Shown piece by piece: positions 1-8,812 of a DNA stretch of 64,000 nucleotides (its first letter is position 1; each line of letters opens with the position of its first letter). The DNA lies in the NCBI GenBank assembly GCA_964504305.1, contig CAZDEB010000009.1, positions 97,898 to 161,897 on the forward strand. Direction: 5' to 3'. This DNA is from UBA11606 sp964504305. Lineage in GTDB: Bacteria > Actinomycetota > Acidimicrobiia > Acidimicrobiales > Aldehydirespiratoraceae. Under the pieces are notes generated by a model, which did no database searches, had not been told where the DNA came from, and saw nothing but the letters and a program-made list of their open reading frames with translations. Both the position numbers and the translations under genes were made by a program.

Positions 1-72
1 ATAGGTGTTGAACAACGTGAGGGCCGCCGACGTCTCGTCGTCGAGCGCCGGGGCAGAAACAGTCTCGGACAT
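1..72 (-). CDS. N-terminal fragment of an unidentified protein
   Basis: An ATG on the minus strand at 72 opens a frame that stays open to the window edge and gives 24 residues starting MSETVSAPALDD. It lies about 50 bases downstream of the alcohol dehydrogenase stop on the same strand, so it may be the next gene of that operon. The fragment is acidic and too short to assign to a family. Confidence 0.45.
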   Translation of the reverse strand, partial: MSETVSAPALDDETSAALTLFNTY

Positions 73-120
73 GGCCCCATTGTGGCCGGTCGAGAGCCAA
101 CTCACGACGCCTAACTCAAA

Positions 121-1314
121 TCAGGTGTCAGGGAGGCCTCGACGCCGCTCGTTGCGGAGATCGAAAGCGACCTTTATCGCCCCACGAGAACCGGCCTCGC
201 CGGCGTGGGTGATGGCCTCGACATAACGGGCCAACGGATACGTCGCCGAGATAAGACGATCAAATGGCACCTTCCCGGCCAGTTCGAACGCCAATTCGAA
301 ACTCGACGCGGTCCGACCATCGAGCAGTGTTTCGGTTCCGTACGTGTAACTGCCAACCAGCTCGGTTTCTCGATGCCATAGCGGGGTGAGATCAAGGTCG
401 ACCGCGCCGGGCATCCCCAACAGCAGCACTCGCCCACGGGGGCGACACATCGCGATCGCGTTGGTGATCGAGTCGGAGGACCCGACCGCGTCGATAACCA
501 CATCGGCCCCACCCGACAAGTGATTGCCGATCATGAACGAGCCGGTTGCTCGTCGAACCGCTCGGGCCAGTTCGTTGGGAGCACACACGACGTCGGCGCC
601 GAACTCGGCGGCCAGTTCGCGTTGGATCGGGTATTTGGCACCTATGAGAATCGAGCCGGGGGCCGTTAGATGTCGCAGCGCGGCAACAGTGACCAAACCC
701 ATAGGACCAGCACCGATCACCGCGACGGTGTCGCCGTCGTCGACCCCGGCCCGCAACGCGGCGTGAACGCCGCCGGCTACTGGTTCCATAGTGACCGCGA
801 GCTCGTCGCTCATCCACTCGGGAACCTCGTGTAGCTGGCTCGGATGAGCGACAAACTCCGTTGACCAGCCACCGCCGGTACTTTCGCAAAAGCCGGTCTG
901 GAGCCCTGGTTCGAGGTGCCCGCACGTGAGATGGCGGTAGTCGTTGCCATCGCCGGGCGATGCTCCAACAAACGGCGGCTCGAACCCCCGAGCCGCGTGA
1001 CCCAAGACCGGTTCGAGCACGACCCGGCGACCGTCAGCGGTGTCGGCCACAACCTCGTGACCGGGCACGAACGGAAACGACACATAATCTTCGAAATAGC
1101 GCGACGAGTGCCCGTCGATCGTGGCCAGATCTGATCCGCAGATCCCGGCCAACCGAGGCCACACGCGCACCCAGTCGTCAGCGGGAAGTTCGGGGCCATT
1201 GTCGTCCACCAGAGAAAGCGGCCCGACCGCCGCTCCTGCGCCAGCACGAAGCTTCGAAGCGATCATGGCTGCGGCGTAGCGGCCTTCGTTGCGAGAAAAT
1301 CGGAGAGCCTTCAC
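121..1314 (-). CDS. Zinc-dependent alcohol dehydrogenase family protein
   Basis: A 397-residue medium-chain dehydrogenase/reductase. The catalytic zinc region is visible as GICGSD (Cys about 59) and GHEVV (His about 86). A Rossmann dinucleotide motif, GAGPMG, lies near residue 200 and is followed by a typical NAD(P)-binding fold. Such enzymes oxidise alcohols or polyols with NAD(P)+ in the cytoplasm; the substrate cannot be read from sequence. The structural-zinc lobe has fewer cysteines than classical ADH and resembles the glucose or sorbitol dehydrogenase branch. The start overlaps the upstream MFS gene stop by four bases (ATGA), so the two are translationally coupled. A later start (MIASKL) is possible. 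Confidence 0.85.
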   Translation of the reverse strand: MKALRFSRNEGRYAAAMIASKLRAGAGAAVGPLSLVDDNGPELPADDWVRVWPRLAGICGSDLATIDGHSSRYFEDYVSFPFVPGHEVVADTADGRRVVLEPVLGHAARGFEPPFVGASPGDGNDYRHLTCGHLEPGLQTGFCESTGGGWSTEFVAHPSQLHEVPEWMSDELAVTMEPVAGGVHAALRAGVDDGDTVAVIGAGPMGLVTVAALRHLTAPGSILIGAKYPIQRELAAEFGADVVCAPNELARAVRRATGSFMIGNHLSGGADVVIDAVGSSDSITNAIAMCRPRGRVLLLGMPGAVDLDLTPLWHRETELVGSYTYGTETLLDGRTASSFELAFELAGKVPFDRLISATYPLARYVEAITHAGEAGSRGAIKVAFDLRNERRRGLPDT

Positions 1315-2876
1315 GGAGCGGAGGTTAGTACCTGGTCACGGCTGCGCACGAGGCGAATCGCCGAAGGCACGCTCAGCGCAACCAAGACCGCAGACACCGC
1401 CAAGGCAATGGCGTATCCGTCGCCCAGGGCGTCGGCGACCGCGGATCCCGCCGCGAGCGACGAGTCGGCTGCATTGGAGTCGCTACCCAACAGTTCTCGG
1501 ACGGCCTCGACATCGCCGGTACGTTGTCTGACCGTCGTGAGCACGATCGCGCCAGAGAGCCCGACGCCGTAGGTGACACCGAGCGTACGAACGAACTGAT
1601 GAGCGCCACTCAACCGACCCATTTCGGCCATCGGTGCTCGGTCCTGCAACAGGTTGGCACCGGTAGTCGACACCGTGCCTACACCCAGACCCACCCCGAT
1701 CAGCGTTGCGTATATGGCCCAGACCGGCGCGCCTATCGCAACGGCGCCGGCGAACGCAAAAAAGAACGGCGTCATAACAAGAGTGCCGGCCAACACCACT
1801 TTCTCGACGGCAAATCGGGCCTGTAATCGGCTAGAGACAATGGCGCCTGTTGTCCAGCCAATGGAGATGTAGACGACCGAAAACGCCGCCGCGGTAGTAC
1901 TCAGCCCCCGCGCTCCCTTGAGATATACCGCGAGATACGCGTTGGCTGCGAGAGCGGCGGTGAGCGCCAGCATCGACGTGAGGTGTATGGGGCGGTATCG
2001 AGCCGAGAACACATGATCGAGCCGTACCAGAGGGTGAGGCGAGACCCTCGAGTGAGCGCGAAAGGCAGCCATGGCCGCCACCGTGATCATGACCCCGACC
2101 GCGATGGTGGCGAGGTGGCCCTGAACAATTGTGAGTCCCGCGGCGCTCAATAACGTGATCAGCACGATGCCGACGGCATCGAATCGAGCGCCTTTCGAAT
2201 CCGAAGCCCGATCGGGAAGCACCCTCCAAGCCAACGACGCGGCCAGTAGAGCCACCGGCACGTTGAAGGCAAACACTCCCCGCCAACCGACCACGGCAAC
2301 CATCGTCGCGGCGATCGAAGGACCGGCGACGCTCGTGATGCCCCACACCGTCGAGTTGGCCGCGAACACGCGAGCACGTGAGGTTGTGCTGTAGCTAATA
2401 CCGATTGTTGCCATCGCCACCGTGAGCACAGTGCCCGCTGCTATGCCTTGCAGACCACGTCCAAGAATCAGCCAAGTCATGGTGGGAGCCGAAGCACAGA
2501 GAACGGAAGTGGCGATAAATCCGGTGACCGAGATCCGAAACATCCGGCGCACACCGATCCCGTCAACCAACGGTCCGGCGGCCAGAATCGCCACGCCCGA
2601 TGTGAGCAACTCGACAGAGATGGTCCACGGCAACAGCGCCACGTCACCGAGGTCGTTGCCGATTTCGGGCAGTGCCGAGGACAGTGCCAAGTTGTTGTAG
2701 GCGACGATCGCGATCGTTGCGAGGGTCGCGATGGTGAGCGATCGTTTTTCTGGTCCAAAGATCGCTTCGGTAGTTGATCCCTGAGCCTCCATCATCGCGA
2801 CGCTAGCGCTGAGACCCGAGACCGGGACCATTGTCACCTGTCGGTAAGGCCAGAGGACGCCTGGTATCAAGCGCAT
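1311..2876 (-). CDS. MFS transporter, DHA2-like drug exporter
   Basis: A 521-residue polytopic membrane protein with about 14 hydrophobic segments. It has an MFS signature in the first loop (GPLVDGIGVRRMFR) and ILGRGLQGIAAG in the fourth segment, as in proton-driven DHA2 multidrug exporters. It is coupled by a four-base overlap to the following dehydrogenase, so it may export a compound related to that enzyme. The annotated start leaves only 24 bases to the divergent gene at 2901; internal ATGs at 2831 or 2795 would leave more room for promoters and are plausible true starts. Confidence 0.85.
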   Translation of the reverse strand: MRLIPGVLWPYRQVTMVPVSGLSASVAMMEAQGSTTEAIFGPEKRSLTIATLATIAIVAYNNLALSSALPEIGNDLGDVALLPWTISVELLTSGVAILAAGPLVDGIGVRRMFRISVTGFIATSVLCASAPTMTWLILGRGLQGIAAGTVLTVAMATIGISYSTTSRARVFAANSTVWGITSVAGPSIAATMVAVVGWRGVFAFNVPVALLAASLAWRVLPDRASDSKGARFDAVGIVLITLLSAAGLTIVQGHLATIAVGVMITVAAMAAFRAHSRVSPHPLVRLDHVFSARYRPIHLTSMLALTAALAANAYLAVYLKGARGLSTTAAAFSVVYISIGWTTGAIVSSRLQARFAVEKVVLAGTLVMTPFFFAFAGAVAIGAPVWAIYATLIGVGLGVGTVSTTGANLLQDRAPMAEMGRLSGAHQFVRTLGVTYGVGLSGAIVLTTVRQRTGDVEAVRELLGSDSNAADSSLAAGSAVADALGDGYAIALAVSAVLVALSVPSAIRLVRSRDQVLTSAP

Positions 2877-2900
2877 AACAGAGTCGATCGATAGTCGAAT

Positions 2901-4820
2901 ATGGCCCGGGATCGATCGTTGTCAGTTTTGGCGGTCGCCGCGGTGGTTGCCGCGACGGTCGTCGCCATTCCTGCGGTTGCTGAAGCGGTACCAGTTTCGC
3001 AAGCCCTTGTAACCGGCGACGATCCGGTTCTTCGACCAGCGGTGAGCAGCGATGGTCGATTTGTGGTCTTTCACTCCGAGCAGGCGTTTCTCGTGCCGGG
3101 TGACTCAAACGGATTTTCGGACGTGTTCGTCCTTGATCGGCTCAACGACACGATCGAGTTGGTGAGCCGCCCGGCGAGTCGGCAGTCCAACGGCGGTAGT
3201 TCGTTTGGCGATATTTCCGGCGATGGTCGTTTTGTGGTGTTTCACTCCCAAGCGACGGTGCTGGTGCCGGGCGACACCAACCAGGCTTGGGATGTCTTCT
3301 TGGTCGACAGAACCAGCGGCGCCATCGAACGGGTTTCCACTGATGCGGCCGGTGGCGAAGCCAACGGATCGTCGTATCACCCGTCGGTGAGTGATGACGG
3401 TCGTTATGTGGCGTTTCATTCCGAAGCCACCAATCTCGTTGCTGCCGACACCGATCCAGGCGGGGACGTCTACATAAAGGACCGCACAACCGGGGCCGTC
3501 GAATTGGTCAGCCAAAACGCGAACGGAACCGTGGCCAATGGTCGATCGTTCGCCCCCGATCTTTCCGCCGACGGTCGTTATGTGGCGTTTGAGTCCGAGG
3601 CCAGCGACCTGGTTGCCACCGATCTCAACAACAAGTGGGATGTGTTCGTGCGGGATCGCACCGCGGGGGTCACCGAACGGACCAGCGTCGCAGCCGACGG
3701 ATTCGGTGCGAACGACAACTCGTTCTTGCCCCAAATATCGGGCGACGGCCGTTACGTTGCCTTCGAGTCGTTTGGCACCAATCTTGTGGCTGGCGATACC
3801 AACGCGGTCAGCGACGTCTTCTTGGTTGATCGCGCCGCGCCGTCCACGACCAGGATGTCGATATCGGCGACGGGAACAGGCCAACCAACCGATAGGGCAT
3901 TAGCAGCGTCGCTGTCCGACGATGGCCAGACGGTGGTGTTTCATTCGTGGGCGGCGAACCTCGACGACAACGACACCAACAACGTGGTGGATGTGTTCAT
4001 GTACCGCGTCGGCGATGCCGGCCCGACCCGACTGAGCGAGGTCGGCGGAGTGGGCGGAGACGGACCGAGCGGACGACCCGCGATTTCGGGCGATGGTTCG
4101 ACCGTCGTGTTCGAGTCCTTGGCGGGAAACCTCGATCCGACCGACGACGACACGTATTGGGACGTAATTTCTTACGACGTTGTATCGAAAGTGTTGGCCG
4201 CCGATAGTCCGACCGCTGCTGAGGTCGACTCCAATCCGTGGGTGCTGGCCGGATTTCCGGCTCACGGATTTGTTGATGTGGTGCCGGGCGCGTTCTACGA
4301 GCAGGGCGTCAGTTTCCTCGGTGCCAACGGCATCACACAAGGAACCTCGCCCACCACATTTTCTCCCAACCGCATTGTGACTCGAGCCGAGATGGCAACC
4401 TTCCTCTTCCGGCTCAATGGGTCCCAGTGGCCAACAATCGGCACCGCTTTCGCCGACGTGCCCGAGACCAGTTGGTACCTCGATCCGGTCAAGTGGGCGT
4501 TCGAGCACGGTATTACCACTGGCACTTCCGACACGACGTTCTCGCCGTTGGCTCCGGTTACGAGAGGCCAGATGGCCACGTTCCTGTGGCGTCTGGCCGG
4601 ACAACCGACGATTGCCACCCCACACGGTTTCACCGACGTGGCGTCGACAAGCTATTTCGAACCAGCGGTGCGATGGCTCAAGGACTCTGGGGTGACCAGC
4701 GGAACCAGCGCAACAGAGTTCTCGCCTGACGCCGCGGTGACACGCGGTCAGATGGCCGCCTTCATGTATCGGCTGGTTGCAACCTACGGGTGGGCACCGA
4801 GGTGGCAGCCACCGATCTAG
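2901..4820 (+). CDS. Secreted seven-repeat beta-propeller protein with three C-terminal SLH repeats
   Basis: A 639-residue exported protein. An N-terminal signal sequence (hydrophobic residues about 8-28, cleavage probably after AVAEA) is followed by seven copies of a TolB/PD40-type repeat. Each carries a core like DGRYVAFES, then N-L-V-GDTN and D-V-F-DR, which suggests one seven-bladed propeller (about residues 35-440). Three SLH repeats follow (about 460-639), each with F-DV, a GIT-GTS-TFSP core and VTRGQMA-FL. SLH repeats usually bind secondary cell-wall polymer, so the protein is probably displayed on the envelope. Role unknown; the propeller may bind a protein or glycan. It is divergent from the MFS gene. 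Confidence 0.85.
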   Translation: MARDRSLSVLAVAAVVAATVVAIPAVAEAVPVSQALVTGDDPVLRPAVSSDGRFVVFHSEQAFLVPGDSNGFSDVFVLDRLNDTIELVSRPASRQSNGGSSFGDISGDGRFVVFHSQATVLVPGDTNQAWDVFLVDRTSGAIERVSTDAAGGEANGSSYHPSVSDDGRYVAFHSEATNLVAADTDPGGDVYIKDRTTGAVELVSQNANGTVANGRSFAPDLSADGRYVAFESEASDLVATDLNNKWDVFVRDRTAGVTERTSVAADGFGANDNSFLPQISGDGRYVAFESFGTNLVAGDTNAVSDVFLVDRAAPSTTRMSISATGTGQPTDRALAASLSDDGQTVVFHSWAANLDDNDTNNVVDVFMYRVGDAGPTRLSEVGGVGGDGPSGRPAISGDGSTVVFESLAGNLDPTDDDTYWDVISYDVVSKVLAADSPTAAEVDSNPWVLAGFPAHGFVDVVPGAFYEQGVSFLGANGITQGTSPTTFSPNRIVTRAEMATFLFRLNGSQWPTIGTAFADVPETSWYLDPVKWAFEHGITTGTSDTTFSPLAPVTRGQMATFLWRLAGQPTIATPHGFTDVASTSYFEPAVRWLKDSGVTSGTSATEFSPDAAVTRGQMAAFMYRLVATYGWAPRWQPPI

Positions 4821-4830
4821 TGTCGGCAGG

Positions 4831-5889
4831 GTGAAACTCGGACTCGGCCTCGAGCTTTATCGCTCAGCCACCCTCGATATCCCCCTCGAAAACATCCGAC
4901 GAGCCGACGAACTCGGATTCCACTCGGTGTGGACTGCCGAGGCATACGGCTGCGATGCGCTCAGCCCGCTGGCGTATCTTGCGGCCCACACGAGCCAAAT
5001 CAAACTTGCCACATCTGTGGTGCAGATTGCCGCCCGAACCCCTGCCGCCACGGCGATGCACGCTTTGACGATCGACGCGTTGGCGGGCGGTGATCGAGTG
5101 ATCATCGGTCTTGGCGTCTCGGGACCCCAGATCGTCGAAGGATGGTACGGCCAGCCGTGGGGATCGCCCAACCGCCGACTTCGCGATTACTTGTCGATCA
5201 TGCGCAAGATCGTCGACCGCCAAGAGTCGGTCGTTCACGACGGTGCCGAGCTCAATCTGCCGTATGTCGGTCCGGGTTCGGTCGGCGAAGGCAAACCGCT
5301 CAAATCGATCCTTCATCCGACCGGACGAGTCGAGCTGTGGATCGCTTCGGGTGGCCCGCTCAATACTTCCTTGGCCGCCGAACTGGCCGATGGCTGGTTG
5401 CCCATGGGGTACGGCTCCGACGGGTGGTCGATCCACGGCGCAAACCTGAAACGGGGCTGGCAACGGCGGGGAGGGCGGCCGGAGGAATTTGAGATAATGG
5501 GCAACCTAACGGTCCAGGTCACCGACGATGTACGGGCCGCGATCGACGCCAAGAAGCCGCTCACGGCGATGTACGTCGGCGGCATGGGCAGCGAGGACCA
5601 CAACTTTCATCGCGAGGCCATGGCGCGGCGCGGGTTCCCCGAGGCCGCCGAGCGCATCCAACAGCTCTGGTTGGCTGGCCGTAAAGACGAGGCGGTATCG
5701 GCCGTGCCCGACGACTACATAGATGCTGGTGCGTTGTTTGGTCCACTGAGCCGGATTCGCGAGCGTTGGGACGAAACCGTCCCAGCCGGATTGACGGGAG
5801 TGATCCTTCGGACCGAAGATCTCGCGGCGATAGAGGTAGCGGCGGAACTCACCGGCGCGGCCGATCAGCAGCTCGAAGGGGACAACTAA
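4831..5889 (+). CDS. LLM-class F420-dependent oxidoreductase
   Basis: A 353-residue TIM-barrel enzyme of the bacterial luciferase superfamily. Recognisable parts are the KLGLGLEL N-terminal strand, ADELGFHSVWTAEAYGCD, and a central block with GLGVSGPQIVEGWYG, as in F420-dependent reductases related to Mer. It probably uses coenzyme F420 for a hydride transfer; the substrate is unknown. The GTG at 4831 is preferred: an in-frame ATG at 4777 would overlap the SLH protein and add a peptide unlike the family. Its stop shares a base with the ATG of the next gene, so the two are coupled. Confidence 0.85.
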   Translation: MKLGLGLELYRSATLDIPLENIRRADELGFHSVWTAEAYGCDALSPLAYLAAHTSQIKLATSVVQIAARTPAATAMHALTIDALAGGDRVIIGLGVSGPQIVEGWYGQPWGSPNRRLRDYLSIMRKIVDRQESVVHDGAELNLPYVGPGSVGEGKPLKSILHPTGRVELWIASGGPLNTSLAAELADGWLPMGYGSDGWSIHGANLKRGWQRRGGRPEEFEIMGNLTVQVTDDVRAAIDAKKPLTAMYVGGMGSEDHNFHREAMARRGFPEAAERIQQLWLAGRKDEAVSAVPDDYIDAGALFGPLSRIRERWDETVPAGLTGVILRTEDLAAIEVAAELTGAADQQLEGDN

Positions 5890-6704
5890 TGGCGACTTCG
5901 CCCAAGCACAACGCCAACGAACTAGTCGAAGTCACCACGGCCGCGTCCGGGGTGCGGTATGTGACCCTCAATCGTCCCGACAAACGCAATGCCATCTCCA
6001 CCCCCATGCGGGCCCGGTTGTTGGAGGTATTGGCCGATCACGATCACGATGCCGATGTTCGCGTGTCGATTGTTCGCGGGGCCGGCGAGTGTTTCTCATC
6101 GGGTTACGACCTGGGGTCTTCGCTCATGGACGAGGCCCCGTATCACTCTGCCCCTGGCGACGGCGCCTGGACCCGTCAGGCCACCGACGGCTGGTTCTCG
6201 ATCTGGGATCTGGCCAAGCCGGTGATTGCCCAAGTGCATGGCTACGCCATTGCCGGAGCAACCGAACTCGCGTCGGCTTGCGATCTTGTGTACGTGGCTG
6301 ATGATGCCCGCATCAGCTACCCCGTTGTGCGGGTTGCTTCGCCTCCCGACTGGCAGTATCACCAGCCGCTGCTTGGGATGCGTCACGCCATGGAAGCAAT
6401 GCTTACCGGCGATGTGATCGACGGCGTGGAGGCGGTCCGGATTGGATGGGCCAACCGGTCCTATTCGGCCGATTCGCTCGGCGCTGAGGTTCTGGCCATT
6501 GCCGAACGAATCGCCGGGATCGAAACCGATCTCAGCCAGATTCTGAAACGAATGGTGCATCGTCAGTTCGAAGTGGCCGGTGGGCGAGCCGCTATGCGAG
6601 CCGGTCAGGAATTCCAGGCGTTGGCCGGTCATCAACCATCCGTGCAAGCCTTTCGAGCCGATCCGCTGACGGCTATGAAACGAACCGTTAGTGAGCGTCG
6701 ATGA
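5889..6704 (+). CDS. Enoyl-CoA hydratase/isomerase family protein (crotonase)
   Basis: A 271-residue crotonase-fold protein: VRYVTLNRPDKRNAIS at the N-terminus, then GECFSSGYDLGS, which forms the CoA-binding and oxyanion region, and GYAIAGATELASACD for the second oxyanion element. The crotonase fold covers hydratases, isomerases, dehalogenases and others. The acidic residues of classic hydratases are not obvious here, so the exact reaction is open. It starts on the stop codon of the F420-type enzyme and ends with a four-base overlap into the peptidase, inside a coupled four-gene operon. Confidence 0.85.
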   Translation: MATSPKHNANELVEVTTAASGVRYVTLNRPDKRNAISTPMRARLLEVLADHDHDADVRVSIVRGAGECFSSGYDLGSSLMDEAPYHSAPGDGAWTRQATDGWFSIWDLAKPVIAQVHGYAIAGATELASACDLVYVADDARISYPVVRVASPPDWQYHQPLLGMRHAMEAMLTGDVIDGVEAVRIGWANRSYSADSLGAEVLAIAERIAGIETDLSQILKRMVHRQFEVAGGRAAMRAGQEFQALAGHQPSVQAFRADPLTAMKRTVSERR

Positions 6705-8812
6705 CCAAGCCCTCAACCTTCCCGCGTCGCAACGCAATTACCCGGCGCTTCAGCCTTGGCGCGCCGCGAGATGTCCGGATCAGCGACGACGGCCACACTG
6801 TGATGTTCTTGCGGTCGAATGGTCCCGAGGACGCCGTGAACCGCCTCTGGTCAATTGATGTGTCAACCGGGGACGAATGTTTGATCGCCGATCCGGCCGA
6901 GTTGGGCGCCGACGAGCACAACTTGCCGGCTGAGGAGCGAGCGCGACGCGAGAGAGCCCGCGAGTCGGGGGGCGGCATCGTGGCCTACGACGTCGATGCT
7001 CCAATGAACGTCGCGTGTTTCGCGTTGGGCGGCCAGGTCGGCCGAGCCGATCTGCGCACGGCAACGGCCGAGTTGTTGCCATCGGCGGCCGGCGCGTTTG
7101 ATCCTCGCATTTCGCCGGATGGGCTCACCATTGCCTACGTCGCCGATGATGCACTTCGTCTGATTGACGGGGCCGGAGATCGGGAGTTGGTTGGTGACGC
7201 GTTGCCGACGGTGTCGTGGGGCGCCGCGGAGTTCATCGCTGGCGAGGAGATGGGCCGAACGCGAGGATTCTGGTGGTCGCCAACGAGTGATCGGTTGTTG
7301 GTCGAACGTGTTGATGTCGAGCCGGTGGCGAGCTGGTGGATCGCCGCGCCGGTCACACCAGAGATCGAGCCGCGGCGGGTTCGATACCCCGCGGCGGGCA
7401 CGGCCAATGCCTCGGTCGAGTTGGCGCTGGTGGGCATTGACGGAGAAGTGCAAATGCTCGACTGGAACGACGGTCGCTGGGAATATCTGGCCGACGCGTC
7501 CTGGACCGGCGACGGATTGATCCTCACCGTTCAGACTCGTGACCAGCGCACACTGGCGGTGCTCGACGTAGACCTCGAGACCGGCGCGGTGACCGAACGA
7601 ACCCGACTCGTGGACGATCACTGGATCGATCTGGTGCCGGGCGCCCCCCGGCTCTTTGGAACCCGTCTCGTTACCGTCGAAGATCGTGGTGCCGCTCGGC
7701 GAGTTTGCGTCGATGGGGTGGCGCTGAGCGGCGACGACCTACAGGTGCGTCGCCTCGTATCGGTCGACGACGACGGCATTGTGGTTCTGGCCTCGACCGA
7801 GCCAACATCGGTTGACATTGTGAGGGTTGGTTGGGACGCAACAACCAAAGTCGAGACGTCAAGTGACGCCGTGTGCTCGGTGGTCGGCGGTAAATCGACC
7901 CGAGTTGTCAGCCGTCGATCGATGGACCCGACGACCGACGGGACGTGGATCGAGACCCAATCTGGCCGTCTCGGAATCACCGATCATCGAGAACAACTCG
8001 ACATGTCGCTACAGGTTTCGTTTCATCGTCTCGGCCATCACCAGCTTGCTACCGCGCTGGTCTTGCCGTCGGACCATGACGGCTCGCCTCTGCCGGTGCT
8101 GCTTGATCCCTATGGCGGGCCCCATGCCCAGCGGGTTCAGCAGGCCGCCGGCCTCTTCTTCTCCTCGCAGTGGTTTGCTGATCAAGGTTTCGCGGTGCTC
8201 GTGGTTGACGGCCGCGGGACGCCCGGCCGGGGTCCAGCCTTTGAGCGAGAGGTTTGGGGCGATCTGTCGGGTCCCGTCCTCGAGGATCAAATCGATGCCC
8301 TTCACGCCGCGGCCGAAATCGAACCGCTCCTCGACCTGAGTCGCGTGGCCATGAGGGGCTGGTCCTTCGGTGGCTATCTGTCGGCACTGGCGGTCTTGCG
8401 GCGTCCAGATGTGGTCCATGCCGCGGTGGCGGGAGCACCAGTCACCGATTGGCGGCTCTACGACACCCACTACACCGAGCGCTACCTCGGACACCCCAAT
8501 GCCCGGCCCGACCACTATCAACTCAACGACTTGTGCACGATCCCAACCGCCCTCGGCCCCCAGCCGATCCCGCCGCTGCTGTTGATCCACGGACTCGCTG
8601 ATGACAACGTCGTCGCCGCTCACACATTGCAGCTCAGCAGAGCATTGCTCGAGGCCGGCAAGGCCCACTCGGTGCTGCCGTTATCGGGTGTTACTCATAT
8701 GACTCCGCAGGAGTCGGTGGCCGAAAATCTGCTTCTCTTGCAACTGTCGTTTCTTCGGGACGCGCTTGGTATCGACGACCCCCGGCCTGCGGCAAACGAG
8801 GTGATCACATGA
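6701..8812 (+). CDS. S9-family serine peptidase (dipeptidyl peptidase IV-like)
   Basis: A 703-residue protein with an N-terminal beta-propeller region (about 1-440) and a C-terminal alpha/beta-hydrolase domain. The nucleophile is in GWSFGGY (Ser555), the acid in HGLADDNV (Asp634/635) and the histidine in GVTHM (His666). This is the arrangement of dipeptidyl peptidase IV and related prolyl peptidases. EFIAGEEMGRTRGFWWSP (about 179-196) contains the Glu pair that binds the substrate amino terminus in DPP4, which supports aminopeptidase action. No signal peptide is seen, so it is probably cytoplasmic. Coupled by ATGA overlaps at both ends. Confidence 0.9.
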   Translation: MTKPSTFPRRNAITRRFSLGAPRDVRISDDGHTVMFLRSNGPEDAVNRLWSIDVSTGDECLIADPAELGADEHNLPAEERARRERARESGGGIVAYDVDAPMNVACFALGGQVGRADLRTATAELLPSAAGAFDPRISPDGLTIAYVADDALRLIDGAGDRELVGDALPTVSWGAAEFIAGEEMGRTRGFWWSPTSDRLLVERVDVEPVASWWIAAPVTPEIEPRRVRYPAAGTANASVELALVGIDGEVQMLDWNDGRWEYLADASWTGDGLILTVQTRDQRTLAVLDVDLETGAVTERTRLVDDHWIDLVPGAPRLFGTRLVTVEDRGAARRVCVDGVALSGDDLQVRRLVSVDDDGIVVLASTEPTSVDIVRVGWDATTKVETSSDAVCSVVGGKSTRVVSRRSMDPTTDGTWIETQSGRLGITDHREQLDMSLQVSFHRLGHHQLATALVLPSDHDGSPLPVLLDPYGGPHAQRVQQAAGLFFSSQWFADQGFAVLVVDGRGTPGRGPAFEREVWGDLSGPVLEDQIDALHAAAEIEPLLDLSRVAMRGWSFGGYLSALAVLRRPDVVHAAVAGAPVTDWRLYDTHYTERYLGHPNARPDHYQLNDLCTIPTALGPQPIPPLLLIHGLADDNVVAAHTLQLSRALLEAGKAHSVLPLSGVTHMTPQESVAENLLLLQLSFLRDALGIDDPRPAANEVIT

